Shown here: positions 33,495 to 42,478 of the stretch, in pieces
How positions within the stretch are numbered: the first letter of the stretch is position 1
How the letters are laid out: each line of letters begins with the position of its first letter
Assembly: GCF_000799715.1 (NCBI RefSeq)
Contig: NZ_JUHG01000014.1
Span: forward strand, 186,001-250,000
Direction: 5' to 3'
DNA from: Martinezella rhizogenes
GTDB lineage: Bacteria; Pseudomonadota; Alphaproteobacteria; Rhizobiales; Rhizobiaceae
Length of the DNA stretch: 64,000 nucleotides
Notes under the pieces: generated by a model
What the model was told of the DNA's origin: nothing
The model's input: the letters and a program-made list of their open reading frames with translations, nothing else
Databases searched by the model: none
Made by a program: the position numbers and the translations under genes

Positions 33495-36325
33495 ATTTCC
33501 TTTTTCTTCGGCGTGAACATGGCTGACCATTCCTGCAGCGCGGCGGCGGCCGAGGCGTAGTCGAGCCTGGAGATTGCCTCACGTACGATTTCGAATTTTT
33601 CTCCACCCGCTTGGGAGCCGAGCATCTGTTCCAGCACCTCAAACACACGCCGAGCTTGCAGTTGGCGGCGTTCTATCAGGCTGTGCAATTCAATCGTCAG
33701 GCTCGCGACTGAAGCAATGTCCACGGCCGTATCTACGCGCGCAGTGGCGGTTGGCGCTGTCGGCAGGCCGAGACTGGCGATGGCCTCAAAGGCAGGGCGC
33801 AGCGCCTCGGCCAAGGACGTCAGCAAAGAGGGTTCGGGCGGTGGAACCGGACGGGCCAGTCGCTCCTCCAGGATCGAGGCCCGGGTCGCGACCTCGGCTA
33901 GCCCCAGCGTTGCGGAGACGCCTTTCAGCGTGTGCGCGAGGATACGACCCTGTTCGAAATCGCCATTCTCCATATGGCGGCGCAAGATGGGCACGACATC
34001 GGCAAACTTTCGGCCAAAATCGACGATCAGTTTGCGCAGCAGCGCCTCCCTGCTGTTCACCCTGACAAGGGCCGCCTCGAGATCAAAGGGCGGCAGTGCC
34101 GACGGCAGCCCGCCCAAAGACGGAATGACGATTTCTTGCGCGGACGCTGTATTGGCGAGTGGTTGCTCAGCCGTCACCAACGGCAGTCTGATCCAACGGC
34201 TCAACACGGTTAGCAGCTGTGTTGGATCGACAGGTTTGGATATGTGGTCGTTCATGCCCGCCGCCAGGCAGTTCTGGCGTTCGGCCTCGTAAGCATGCGC
34301 GGTCATGGCGATGATCGGCAGCGAACCATCCGGTAGGCAGGCGCGTATCTCTTGCGTTGCATCAATGCCACCAAGTTCCGGCATTTGGATATCCATCAGC
34401 ACGGCATCATAGCGATTGCCTGCCTCCAGCACCTTTCGCACGGCGATCAAGCCGTTCTCGGCTGTATCGACTGTAAGCCCACCGTCGGTCAGGATGATCT
34501 GGGCCAATTCGAGATTGATCTCATTGTCCTCGACCAGCAGCACGCGCGCGCCCCGCAGCGCTGGAGCAATCATCGGCGTGTGCTCACTGGCGTTCCTGGA
34601 CGGCACTTGGTTCGTATGGGCGAATATCCACATCAGCATGTCGAACAGGGAGGAGGCGTCGACCGGCTTGGACAGGAAGCCATCGATACCGAGCGTTTCG
34701 GCTTCACCGACCGCCTGCTCCCGTCCGTAGGCGGAGATCATGACGATGCGCGGCCAGTCTTCACTTGGCAGGATGGATTGAAGCACCTTGATTGCTTCCA
34801 TGCCGTTCATGCCCGGCATCTTCCAGTCGAGCAGCACCAGATCGAAGGGGCGGTGTTCGGCAATGGCGCTGTTGATCGCTGCAAGCCCTTCCTGCGCGGA
34901 GGCCGCTAGTTCCGGGGTAATCGACCAGGTCTGGCAAAAGCCTTGAAGAATTTCCCGTGAACCCTCGTTGTCGTCGACCACCAAGACACGCAGATTGGCG
35001 AACGCGTCCGACTTTCGGTCGACTGTGGGCCGGTGGCTTTCACCTTCCTCCAGCACCACGGTGAAGGTGAAAGTACTGCCGTGGCCCTCTTTGCTCTCCA
35101 CTGAAATGTCACCATCCATGAGAGTGACGAGTTGACGACTGATGGCAAGCCCCAGTCCCGTACCGCCGAAGCGTCGCGTGGTGGAACTGTCAGCCTGGGT
35201 AAAGCTATCGAACAGTCGCGAAATCTGTTCAGACGACATGCCGAGACCGGTATCGCGCACCGCGCCCTCAATCACGCAACGGCCATCCACGCGCTCGCGT
35301 AAGGTGAGTTCAAGGGTAACCTCACCGCTGCTGGTGAACTTTATGGCGTTGCTGACGAGGTTTAGCACCACCTGGCTCAGTCGCAACTCGTCGCCGCGCA
35401 ACATGGCTGGGATCGCCGGGTCCACCTGCCAGCGGATGGCGATGCCTTTCTCCTGCGCCTTCAACGTGGAAATTTCCATGGCGCGTTCGATCATGGCCCG
35501 GGGGGCAAAAGACGTTTTTTCCAACGCCATCTTGCCGGCCTCAATCTTGGAGAAATCCAGGATGTCACTGAGCAGGCTCAGCAACCGGTCGCTCGCGCCG
35601 CGGATCTTGGTGATGTAATCGTGCTGCCGTGCTGTGAGTTCCGTTCGACCGAGAAGATGGCTGAAGCCGAGAATGGCATTCATCGGCGTACGGATCTCGT
35701 GGCTCATATTGGCCAGGAAGAGGCTCTTGGCCGCGTTGGCTTGCTCGGCCTCGTGGGTGCGGATTTCGAGCGTCTCGTTTTGCAAGGCGAGGGCACTGCC
35801 CATATTTTCGATGCGCTCGAAGGCGTTGACCAGCTTGTTGCTGAGCCAAACCAGCACGGTGGTCTGGAAAACAACGATGCCCGCATGCAGCACCACCCGG
35901 TTGATGTCCGCGTCATTGACGAAGACTGCGGCTGGTACGGTGAAATTCAGCATCAAATGGTGCAGGGCAATGGCGGTGGCCGCCAGCAACAGGCTACGTG
36001 CATCGAACCAGGCGATCACGAGGGCCAGCGTGGCGAAGAAATACATATGCATGTCCATCTGCCAGCTCAGGCCGGATGTCAGATAGACCAGTAGCGCCGG
36101 CTCGCCCATCATCGCAACTGAGCTCAGATGGCGTGTGACCGGAGCACTGCCCTTGAAATGCCAGGACAAATGCGTGGTGGCCGCAAGCAGCCCGGCCAGC
36201 AGAACCGGCATGAGAATGGGTTTGCCGACATAGAGCGCTATGGCGGCGACGAGCGGGACGTGAAGCCAGAGCAGCGGAACAAGAAATCGTCCGAAACCAG
36301 TGCGCAGACGAGCGATTTCATTCAT
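33491..36325 (-). CDS. Membrane hybrid sensor histidine kinase with two receiver domains and HPt
   Basis: 944 residues. Residues 1-165 form a membrane sensor of about six helices with conserved-looking His residues (HMHMYFF and LHHLMLNF segments), a module also seen in rhizobial chemoreceptors. A short coiled linker leads to HisKA with phospho-acceptor H209 (SHEIRTP), then HATPase with N326 and DTG 358-360. Receiver 1 has D451-D452, D500 and K553; receiver 2 has E599-D600, D645 and K697. The HPt domain carries H798 (AHTLKG). A complete phosphorelay thus resides in one protein, and no DNA-binding partner adjoins it. The start overlaps the upstream small gene by 1 bp (TGATG). Confidence 0.95.
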   Translation of the reverse strand: MNEIARLRTGFGRFLVPLLWLHVPLVAAIALYVGKPILMPVLLAGLLAATTHLSWHFKGSAPVTRHLSSVAMMGEPALLVYLTSGLSWQMDMHMYFFATLALVIAWFDARSLLLAATAIALHHLMLNFTVPAAVFVNDADINRVVLHAGIVVFQTTVLVWLSNKLVNAFERIENMGSALALQNETLEIRTHEAEQANAAKSLFLANMSHEIRTPMNAILGFSHLLGRTELTARQHDYITKIRGASDRLLSLLSDILDFSKIEAGKMALEKTSFAPRAMIERAMEISTLKAQEKGIAIRWQVDPAIPAMLRGDELRLSQVVLNLVSNAIKFTSSGEVTLELTLRERVDGRCVIEGAVRDTGLGMSSEQISRLFDSFTQADSSTTRRFGGTGLGLAISRQLVTLMDGDISVESKEGHGSTFTFTVVLEEGESHRPTVDRKSDAFANLRVLVVDDNEGSREILQGFCQTWSITPELAASAQEGLAAINSAIAEHRPFDLVLLDWKMPGMNGMEAIKVLQSILPSEDWPRIVMISAYGREQAVGEAETLGIDGFLSKPVDASSLFDMLMWIFAHTNQVPSRNASEHTPMIAPALRGARVLLVEDNEINLELAQIILTDGGLTVDTAENGLIAVRKVLEAGNRYDAVLMDIQMPELGGIDATQEIRACLPDGSLPIIAMTAHAYEAERQNCLAAGMNDHISKPVDPTQLLTVLSRWIRLPLVTAEQPLANTASAQEIVIPSLGGLPSALPPFDLEAALVRVNSREALLRKLIVDFGRKFADVVPILRRHMENGDFEQGRILAHTLKGVSATLGLAEVATRASILEERLARPVPPPEPSLLTSLAEALRPAFEAIASLGLPTAPTATARVDTAVDIASVASLTIELHSLIERRQLQARRVFEVLEQMLGSQAGGEKFEIVREAISRLDYASAAAALQEWSAMFTPKKKEI

Positions 36326-36708
36326 CAGATTGCCCCCTTGCCACTATCGATGAGACCAAGACAGCTACGTTGCGTCGGCGCGTCGAGTACCAGCCAGGCG
36401 CCGGCAGCATAGAGCGCGGCGGCAAGGTCCTCCGGTTCGTCAAGGCGGCGTTCGCCCTCGGGCGCACGGCGCACGACGATGATATTGGGCAATGCGCCGC
36501 TTTCGATTATCCGCCCACCGGCAGTCGCGGCCAGGGAGACCATCCGGTCCTCCTTCCACCACGGCGGTCCGATGACAGTCATCTGGGCGTCGGGCGTCGG
36601 ATTGCCGTAGGTCATGGCACCGATACCGAAGGCACTGACAAGCAGCAGTGCCAAAGCCGGCAACATCGCCATCAATCCACCGTTTTCGGAGCAAGTCCCA
36701 GATGTCAT
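36325..36708 (-). CDS. Membrane-anchored small protein coupled to the hybrid kinase
   Basis: 127 residues with one hydrophobic segment (about 13-33, MLPALALLLVSAFGIGAMTYG) and a predicted periplasmic domain of about 95 residues. It holds PPWW, LDEPEDLAAALYAAGAWLVLDAP and a single conserved-looking Cys near the C-terminus. I recognise no family. It shares one base with the start of the kinase gene, so the two are translationally coupled, and it may be an accessory of the sensor. Confidence 0.75.
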   Translation of the reverse strand: MTSGTCSENGGLMAMLPALALLLVSAFGIGAMTYGNPTPDAQMTVIGPPWWKEDRMVSLAATAGGRIIESGALPNIIVVRRAPEGERRLDEPEDLAAALYAAGAWLVLDAPTQRSCLGLIDSGKGAI

Positions 36709-36863
36709 GAGTTATCCGTTGAGCGTCGATAAAGTAATCTAATAAACAACATTCTAAATAATACGAAGCTAAGCGAACGTCTATTGGATTGGATCAGATT
36801 TCGGGTAAGTTTATCGATCGAAGATTTGAAAATACCAGCTGATTGACAGTTTAGTCCTTTGGA

Positions 36864-37166
36864 TTAGCCTTTTGGAGGCGATGATTTGACCGATACCGTG
36901 ATGTCGCTCTCATCAAAAGCTGTTTCCGGGGTTTCGACGAGTTTTTCAGCCTCGATCAGAAGGTAGTCCATCTGTTTTCTGAGTTCGACGAATTGTGTGA
37001 TCTGCGTGGCAAAGGACGGGTTCTTGCGCGGATCATAGAAGCTTGCGATTGTTTCGCCGCGCGTCCGTCGTGCCTCTTCCAGAGCTTCCTTCAGCATTTT
37101 CAATTTGTACTTTGCCGCAAAATATAGCTGCATCGTCCCGATCAATGGCAGAGTTTTGTGGAGCAT
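36864..37166 (-). CDS. Uncharacterised 100-residue helical protein
   Basis: The ATG at 37166 is preferred because GGAGG lies 7 bases upstream; the ATG at 37172 abuts that site. The N-terminal half is helical and basic (YFAAKYKLKMLKEALEEARRTRG), the middle has SFYDPRKNPSFATQITQFVELRKQMDYLL, and the tail is acidic then disordered. No signal peptide. No family recognised. It lies upstream of the kinase operon on the same strand with a 155-bp AT-rich gap. Confidence 0.6.
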   Translation of the reverse strand: MLHKTLPLIGTMQLYFAAKYKLKMLKEALEEARRTRGETIASFYDPRKNPSFATQITQFVELRKQMDYLLIEAEKLVETPETAFDESDITVSVKSSPPKG

Positions 37167-37172
37167 CGGCAT

Positions 37173-37998
37173 TCCTCCCGTCGATTGCGTAACGGCGTCG
37201 GCATATTCAAACGAATTTGCTCGGCCTGTTGCTTTGGGGAGATGACGCGCATGTCGCTAAAGAGCGACTTAACATCGGGATATTGGGCAGGGCTATCATT
37301 GAAGACATATTTTTTCAAAATCTAGAAGGGTTGAATCTTGGCCATATGGAAGGAAATCAGCCGTGTTCACGCAAATACCCGAAGAGGTTTTTGACCGACT
37401 TGCCATGAGCAGTTTGGCTCTTGGGTTTCGAGGACAATCACAGAAGCGCCGTCGTCCTTTGCTGACGATGACTCGCTCAATAGTTGATCGAGAGACTATC
37501 AGTGACCGCAAACGGATAGTTTGCTCAATGTTTCAGGAATGTGGAATTTTTGCGGATTTTTGTAACCAAACCTATTGTCATGAGCACCAAACTGGCGCCC
37601 CGGACGATGAAAGGAACAGTCACCGTTCAAGCTGGCAAGATGTGGTCACTGAAAAAGCCTGCTTTAAAAAGTGTCGTCGCTCTTGGGGAATGCCAGAGCG
37701 ACAGTCGCTGGTCACGTTTCTGCTCAAGGCGCATGCGGATCAGATGGCGCATTTTGCCAAGGCGGATCCAGCCCACGTCGCTGCCTAGAACCTGTCGAGA
37801 TTCAATAAGCCCTTCTCCTTCAGGAGAGAGGCTGGGATGGACATGCCGACACAGCTGAAGTCGAGACAATCTATCCCGACTTCATCATTCCCTTCGACTT
37901 TTCGAAAAGTATGCCTTGTAGAGAGGGATGACGAGGCTCGATAAGCAGCCGGTTTTTTCCCGACGGTCGCTCGAGATCCTCTGCATCCCCCGCTTAAA
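37173..37998. other. 826-bp region without a recognisable gene
   Basis: Lower GC than its surroundings and several overlapping open frames on both strands up to 141 codons, none with family resemblance or a good ribosome site for its length. A 24-codon frame at 37250 follows GGGGAG, but is too short to trust. The best guess is decayed or regulatory DNA within the putative island. Confidence 0.5.
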
Positions 37999-38652
37999 TC
38001 AGCCTGCGGTGCTCGGCACCGGCGTGTTGAGCAGCTGCTGCTCCCACAGGAACGCGATGCCGCTACCGGCGACATGCTGCTTGAGCACGTCCGTCAATTC
38101 TGCGGCGTGTTCGGTCCGGGCCCAGTCTCGCTGCCATTCGGACGCCAACGCCAGCCAGGTCATCATGTTCGCGCCAGCCGCGATCATGCGCTGGATAGCG
38201 ACCTCATGGGCCTCGACCGAAGTCCCGCCCGAAGCGTCGGTGATGACAGTCACATCCCAGCCTTCGCCGAGAGCCTGGATAACCGGCATCGCGACGCATA
38301 TCTCGGTCCAAAGGCCCGCGATGATCAGCTGCTTGCGGCCCGTCGCCTTGACCGCGTCCACGACCTTCTGATCCTCCCAGGTGTTGATGAATGTCCGGTC
38401 GATCACCTCCTGGCCGGGGAACACGTCGGTAATTTGCGGAAAGAGGAGACCACCCCGATCGGCGATCACGCTCGTCAAGATGGTGGGAACACCGAATGCC
38501 TTGGCGGCCTTCGCCAGGGCGGTCGAATTGTTGACTACCGCCTGTGGGTCGTGGCTGTTCAGATTGGCGAGCTGGTAGGGTTGGTGGTCGATAAGAACGA
38601 GTACGGAGTCTTCGGGACGAAGAAGCGAAGCAAGGCCGTTACGAAAGGTCAT
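37999..38652 (-). CDS. ycaC: YcaC-like isochorismatase family hydrolase
   Basis: 217 residues from the ATG at 38652 (AAGGAT upstream); the open frame reaches 38775 without a better site. Strong similarity to E. coli YcaC in the pattern LVLIDHQ, TILTSV, INTWEDQKVVDAVKATGRKQLIIAGLWTEICVAMP (nucleophile Cys) and AGANMMTWLALASEWQRDWAR. YcaC forms an octamer, and its natural substrate is unknown. It is divergent from a LysR gene, the likely regulator. Confidence 0.88.
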   Translation of the reverse strand: MTFRNGLASLLRPEDSVLVLIDHQPYQLANLNSHDPQAVVNNSTALAKAAKAFGVPTILTSVIADRGGLLFPQITDVFPGQEVIDRTFINTWEDQKVVDAVKATGRKQLIIAGLWTEICVAMPVIQALGEGWDVTVITDASGGTSVEAHEVAIQRMIAAGANMMTWLALASEWQRDWARTEHAAELTDVLKQHVAGSGIAFLWEQQLLNTPVPSTAG

Positions 38653-38807
38653 TATTGTTACATCCTTTGCTGCCGTTGTGAGCGGCATTGGTTTTGCGGG
38701 AGACATGCGCCAGGGGCGACGTTGCCTGGAACCAGTATTGCTGTTCCTATTCGAGATGCGGTAGCACTCTTCCATGACAAGCTGTGTCGCGGAAAGGGGA
38801 ACGCCAA

Positions 38808-39701
38808 ATGGACATCGAAGAGCTACAGACGTTCGTGGAAGTTGCTGATGCTGGTGGAGTTTCGCCCGCTGCGCTCCGGCTCGGCGTCTCCAAGTCGATC
38901 GTCAGTCGCCGGCTCTTCCGGCTTGAAGCGGAACTTGGTGTCCAGCTTCTTGCACGGACCACCCGGGGCGCCGCCCTCACGGAAGCAGGGGCCACGTTCC
39001 GAGATTATGCAGCGAGAGTCTGCGCCGAGATCGACGTGGCCAAGGAAACGATCCTACCCGCCGGTGATCTTCGTGGCCGCTTACGGGTTGCCGTGCCGCT
39101 TTCTTTCGGCTCAACTCACTTCGCTCCCATCCTCGCGGAAATGGCTCGCCGCCACCCCCAGCTCCAAATCCACACATGCTACAGTGATCGTTTCGTCGAT
39201 CTCATCACAGAGGGTTATGATTGTGCGATACGGGTTGGCTATCTTCAGGACTCCAACCTGATCGCAAGACGCGTCGGACCAATCTATGGGAAGTTCGTCG
39301 CGAGCCCGGACTACATCAAGGCGCATGGGTCGCCCGAGACGCCGGAGGAACTCGTCGCTCATGAGGCTCTCATGCAGGGTACCGAAGCCTGGCAACTCAT
39401 GGATGGCGACAAGATCATCACGGTTCGCCCGCAGGGGCGCTTCAAGGCCGACAACGGCACAGCTCTAGTTGCCGCCGCGACAGCAGGACTCGGGATCGCC
39501 TATCTCCCCGATTGCCTCACCCATGAGTATGTAGCCTCTGGAGCGCTTGTGCCGGTCATGACACGTTATCCTCCACCTCCGGCGGGTGCCTATGTTATCC
39601 GCCCGCCAGGTCAGCATCCCGCACGGAAGATACGGGTCCTCACCGAATTGCTGATTGAGTATTGCGAACCGGCGCCGCACCTCGCGGGTGTCGATCGCTA
39701 A
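38808..39701 (+). CDS. LysR family transcriptional regulator
   Basis: 297 residues from the ATG at 38808 (AAGGGG upstream), beginning MDIEELQTFVEVADAGG. HTH at about 4-62, effector domain to the end with the TSARTTRG-type 'LARTTRGAALTEAG' segment. It is divergent from the ycaC-like gene and convergent with the next LysR gene. Confidence 0.93.
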   Translation: MDIEELQTFVEVADAGGVSPAALRLGVSKSIVSRRLFRLEAELGVQLLARTTRGAALTEAGATFRDYAARVCAEIDVAKETILPAGDLRGRLRVAVPLSFGSTHFAPILAEMARRHPQLQIHTCYSDRFVDLITEGYDCAIRVGYLQDSNLIARRVGPIYGKFVASPDYIKAHGSPETPEELVAHEALMQGTEAWQLMDGDKIITVRPQGRFKADNGTALVAAATAGLGIAYLPDCLTHEYVASGALVPVMTRYPPPPAGAYVIRPPGQHPARKIRVLTELLIEYCEPAPHLAGVDR

Positions 39702-39787
39702 GACACGAACGGCGCGAGATCTACATCGGGCTGCGTAGTTGATACAGCGGTACGCTCGAGACAGCGCCATCGGCGACATGCCGCGCG

Positions 39788-40681
39788 TTAGTCGTGCAAT
39801 ATGGACAGTCCCGCGAGAAGCGGCGCGTAGGCGGCGAGCCTGCTGGAGACGAACTCCGTGAAGAGCCGGACGCGCTTCGTCTTGCGTGTTTCCCCCTGCG
39901 TGAGAAGCCAGACCGGTCCATACAGGTGTAGCTCGGTACCTGGCACCCTCTCCAATAGGGGATCGGCATCTCCGACGAAACACGGCAGCGCCGTGATGCC
40001 GATACCTTGCCGTACGGCAGCGATCTGCGCTGCGAAATCTGTGGTTCTGAAGGGAGCTCCCGTGGTGTGAACCTCTCCCTCGCGGGTCCAGTCCGGTACT
40101 CTATGACCGCTTATAGCTATCAACCTGCGATTTGGCTTGCCCGCACGCGACTCGGCCGGGCGATCGCGGGACATGTAGAAGCCGCCGAACAGCTCCGGTC
40201 CCTTCAGGCCGTGAAGATTGAGCGGCAGGGTTTTGCGGTCGTAGACGACGCGGATGGCCACGTCGGCCTCTCGGTTGGTCAGATTTGCCAGCTCGCCGGA
40301 CGGCAGGATTTCCATCTCGATACCCGGATGCAGGCGCACGAAATCGGCGAAGTCCGGCATGAGCAGGTGTGCTGCAAGGGGTGGCGGCAGCGTCACGCGC
40401 AGAAGCCCACGCACGCTCTGGTCGCGGCCGAAGATGCGCGTCTCCAGCTGATGCGAGGATGCTTCCATCCGGATCGCGAGCTCGAGGACCTCCTCGCCCG
40501 CAGCCGTCAGGCGATAGCCCGAAGGCAGCTTTTCGAACATCTGCGCCCCGAGGCGTTCCTCGAGCTGTGCGATGCGTCGCAGCACGGTCGAATGATACAC
40601 CCCGAGGCCCTTGGCGGCGGCCCGCACCGAGCCTCCGCGCGCCACGGCAAGAAAGTAGCGAATGTCATCCCAGTCGATCAT
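39788..40681 (-). CDS. LysR family transcriptional regulator
   Basis: 297 residues from the ATG at 40681 (MIDWDDIRYFLAV), the typical start of its subfamily; a GTG at 40699 is an alternative. HTH residues about 4-60 (GSVRAAAKGLGVYHSTVLRRIAQLEERLGAQMF). It is divergent from the SDR gene at 40956, separated by 274 bp that include an imperfect dyad. Confidence 0.92.
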   Translation of the reverse strand: MIDWDDIRYFLAVARGGSVRAAAKGLGVYHSTVLRRIAQLEERLGAQMFEKLPSGYRLTAAGEEVLELAIRMEASSHQLETRIFGRDQSVRGLLRVTLPPPLAAHLLMPDFADFVRLHPGIEMEILPSGELANLTNREADVAIRVVYDRKTLPLNLHGLKGPELFGGFYMSRDRPAESRAGKPNRRLIAISGHRVPDWTREGEVHTTGAPFRTTDFAAQIAAVRQGIGITALPCFVGDADPLLERVPGTELHLYGPVWLLTQGETRKTKRVRLFTEFVSSRLAAYAPLLAGLSILHD

Positions 40682-40882
40682 GGTGCAATCCGGCACCACG
40701 CGGTGCGCCTTCCAGAGCGGAATCTACCGCATCGTACCGCAATACGGGCGGTCATCAAAGCGTATGTCGACGGGCACGGCCGAATTCCATACGGCGGACA
40801 CCGATCGTCGCGGCTAGCGTCAGTCGTCCAGCCGGATCGATTTTGCACCACCGATGTGCGCGCTTCCGCACTCAATGCCTGA

Positions 40883-40913
40883 CCCCGGCGAACCTATGTT
40901 GAGGTTCTCGGGG
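40883..40913. promoter_or_regulatory. Imperfect dyad upstream of the SDR gene
   Basis: CCCCGGCGAACCT (40883-40895) mirrors AGGTTCTCGGGG (40902-40913) with a single inserted base. It lies about 43 bp upstream of the SDR start and is a candidate site for the divergent LysR protein, or a leader hairpin. Confidence 0.5.
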
Positions 40914-40955
40914 GCGTCCCCGAACGACCAAAGACAGAGTCTGATAGGAGAAGTC

Positions 40956-41690
40956 ATGGGAAAGCTTGAAGGTAAGGTTGCAGTTATCACGGGTGGATCG
41001 AGCGGCATGGCGCTGGCCAGCGCCAAGCGGTTCGTTGAAGAAGGCGCCTATGTTTTCATCACGGGCCGGAGACAGGAGGCGCTGGACGAGGCCGTCAAGC
41101 TGATCGGCCGGAACGTGACCGGCGTGCGCGGCGACGCGGCCAATCTCGACGACCTCGACCGCCTGTTCGATACGGTCAAGCGGGAAAAGGGCAAGATCGA
41201 CATCCTGTACGCGAGCGCCGGCACGGGCGAAGCCGTCCCACTGGGCGAGATTACCGAGCAGCATTTCGATGCGACCTTCGGCCTGAATACGCGCGGCACG
41301 CTGTTTACGGTTCAAAAGGCGTTGCCGCTGTTCAACGATGGCGGATCGATTTTCATGACCGGGTCGGTTGCTTCGATCAAAGGTTTTCCGGGTTACAGCG
41401 TGTATGCGGCGAGCAAGGCGACGTTGCACGCATTCGCACGCGGGTGGCTCAACGAATTGAAGGGCAGGAATATCCGGGTGAACGTGCTGCACCCGGGGCC
41501 GATCGCCACACCGATGCAGGATCAAGTCCTCACCGAGGAGGCAAAGCAGATGTTCGAATCCCTGATCCCGCGCGGAAAGATGGGTCGTCCTGAGGAAATT
41601 GCGGCGGTCGCGCTGTTTCTTGCTTCGGACGACTCGAGCTTCGTGAATGGGGTGGAGTTGTCTGTCGACGGCGGCTTCTCGGCCATCTGA
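40956..41690 (+). CDS. SDR family oxidoreductase with altered cofactor motif
   Basis: 244 residues from the ATG at 40956 (GGAG upstream). The catalytic YAASK and the C-terminal GVELSVDGGFSAI are typical. The nucleotide-binding loop reads TGGSSGMA, so the third glycine of the usual TGxxxGxG is replaced by alanine. The NNAG motif is likewise replaced, by YASAG. Activity may still be retained but cofactor binding could differ. An F420-type NADP reductase gene follows 89 bp downstream. Confidence 0.92.
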   Translation: MGKLEGKVAVITGGSSGMALASAKRFVEEGAYVFITGRRQEALDEAVKLIGRNVTGVRGDAANLDDLDRLFDTVKREKGKIDILYASAGTGEAVPLGEITEQHFDATFGLNTRGTLFTVQKALPLFNDGGSIFMTGSVASIKGFPGYSVYAASKATLHAFARGWLNELKGRNIRVNVLHPGPIATPMQDQVLTEEAKQMFESLIPRGKMGRPEEIAAVALFLASDDSSFVNGVELSVDGGFSAI

Positions 41691-41779
41691 ATTCGCGCCG
41701 GATCGCCACACAACGAAACCGATAACCCGGCGCCGTTGAGGGCCGGGGAATCAATCTCAACACGGATCGGAGAAGTATT

Positions 41780-42379
41780 ATGAGCTATGCGATTGTAGGA
41801 TTCGGGAAGATAGGCCAGGCCCTGGCCCTCGCCTTCGCCCGTAAAAACATCGAGGTGGCCGTCGCGAGCCGGCGGCCGCCCGAGGCGTTGGCGCCGCAGG
41901 CTCGGGCGATTGGACCCACGGTCGTCGCCAAGTCGCTGCGGGATGCACTCGAGGCCGACACAATCATCTTGGCGGTCCCGTTCGGGGAGCATCGCGAGGT
42001 TGCGAAGGCCCTGCCGAGCTGGAAAGGCAAGACGGTCATCGATGCGACGAACGCGTTAGTTCCGCTTGAGGAGCTGGACGGCCTCCTGTCCTCCGCCTTC
42101 GTCGCGAAGGCGTTCACCGACGCCAAGCTCGTGAAAGGTTTCAATCACTTGATTGCGGCTACCTTGGCTACCGATCCGGTCGTCGAGGGTGGGCACCGGG
42201 TCGTCTTTCTGTCGAGCGACGACGAGGACGCGATCGCTCCCGTGGCGGCCTTGGCCAAACAACTCGGCTTCGCACCCGTCAAGCTGGGAAAGTTCAACGA
42301 GGGTGGCGCGCTGGTGCACGCACGCGGCCGCATTTGGGGCCAGCTCATCTTCCAGGATTTGTTCAAGAAGGAGCAGTAA
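41780..42379 (+). CDS. NADPH-dependent F420 reductase-like protein
   Basis: 199 residues. The N-terminal Rossmann motif (IVGFGKIGQALALAFARKNIEV), SRRPPE phosphate-binding loop and ILAVPFGEH match the F420-dependent NADP oxidoreductase family, whose bacterial members often do not use F420. GGAGAAG precedes the ATG at 41780. Probably cotranscribed with the SDR gene. Confidence 0.88.
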   Translation: MSYAIVGFGKIGQALALAFARKNIEVAVASRRPPEALAPQARAIGPTVVAKSLRDALEADTIILAVPFGEHREVAKALPSWKGKTVIDATNALVPLEELDGLLSSAFVAKAFTDAKLVKGFNHLIAATLATDPVVEGGHRVVFLSSDDEDAIAPVAALAKQLGFAPVKLGKFNEGGALVHARGRIWGQLIFQDLFKKEQ

Positions 42380-42478
42380 TCGATCCACGACCGTGTAATC
42401 GACGCCGAGAACTGGTCGCGCGCTAACCTCCTAGAGCAGCGCGTGACCGAATATTTGAAGGCTCCACGGGACCCCCCT

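Noticed and set aside
37363..37788. 141-codon frame in the low-GC block
   Set aside because: No ribosome site, no resemblance to a family, and overlapped by equally open frames on both strands.
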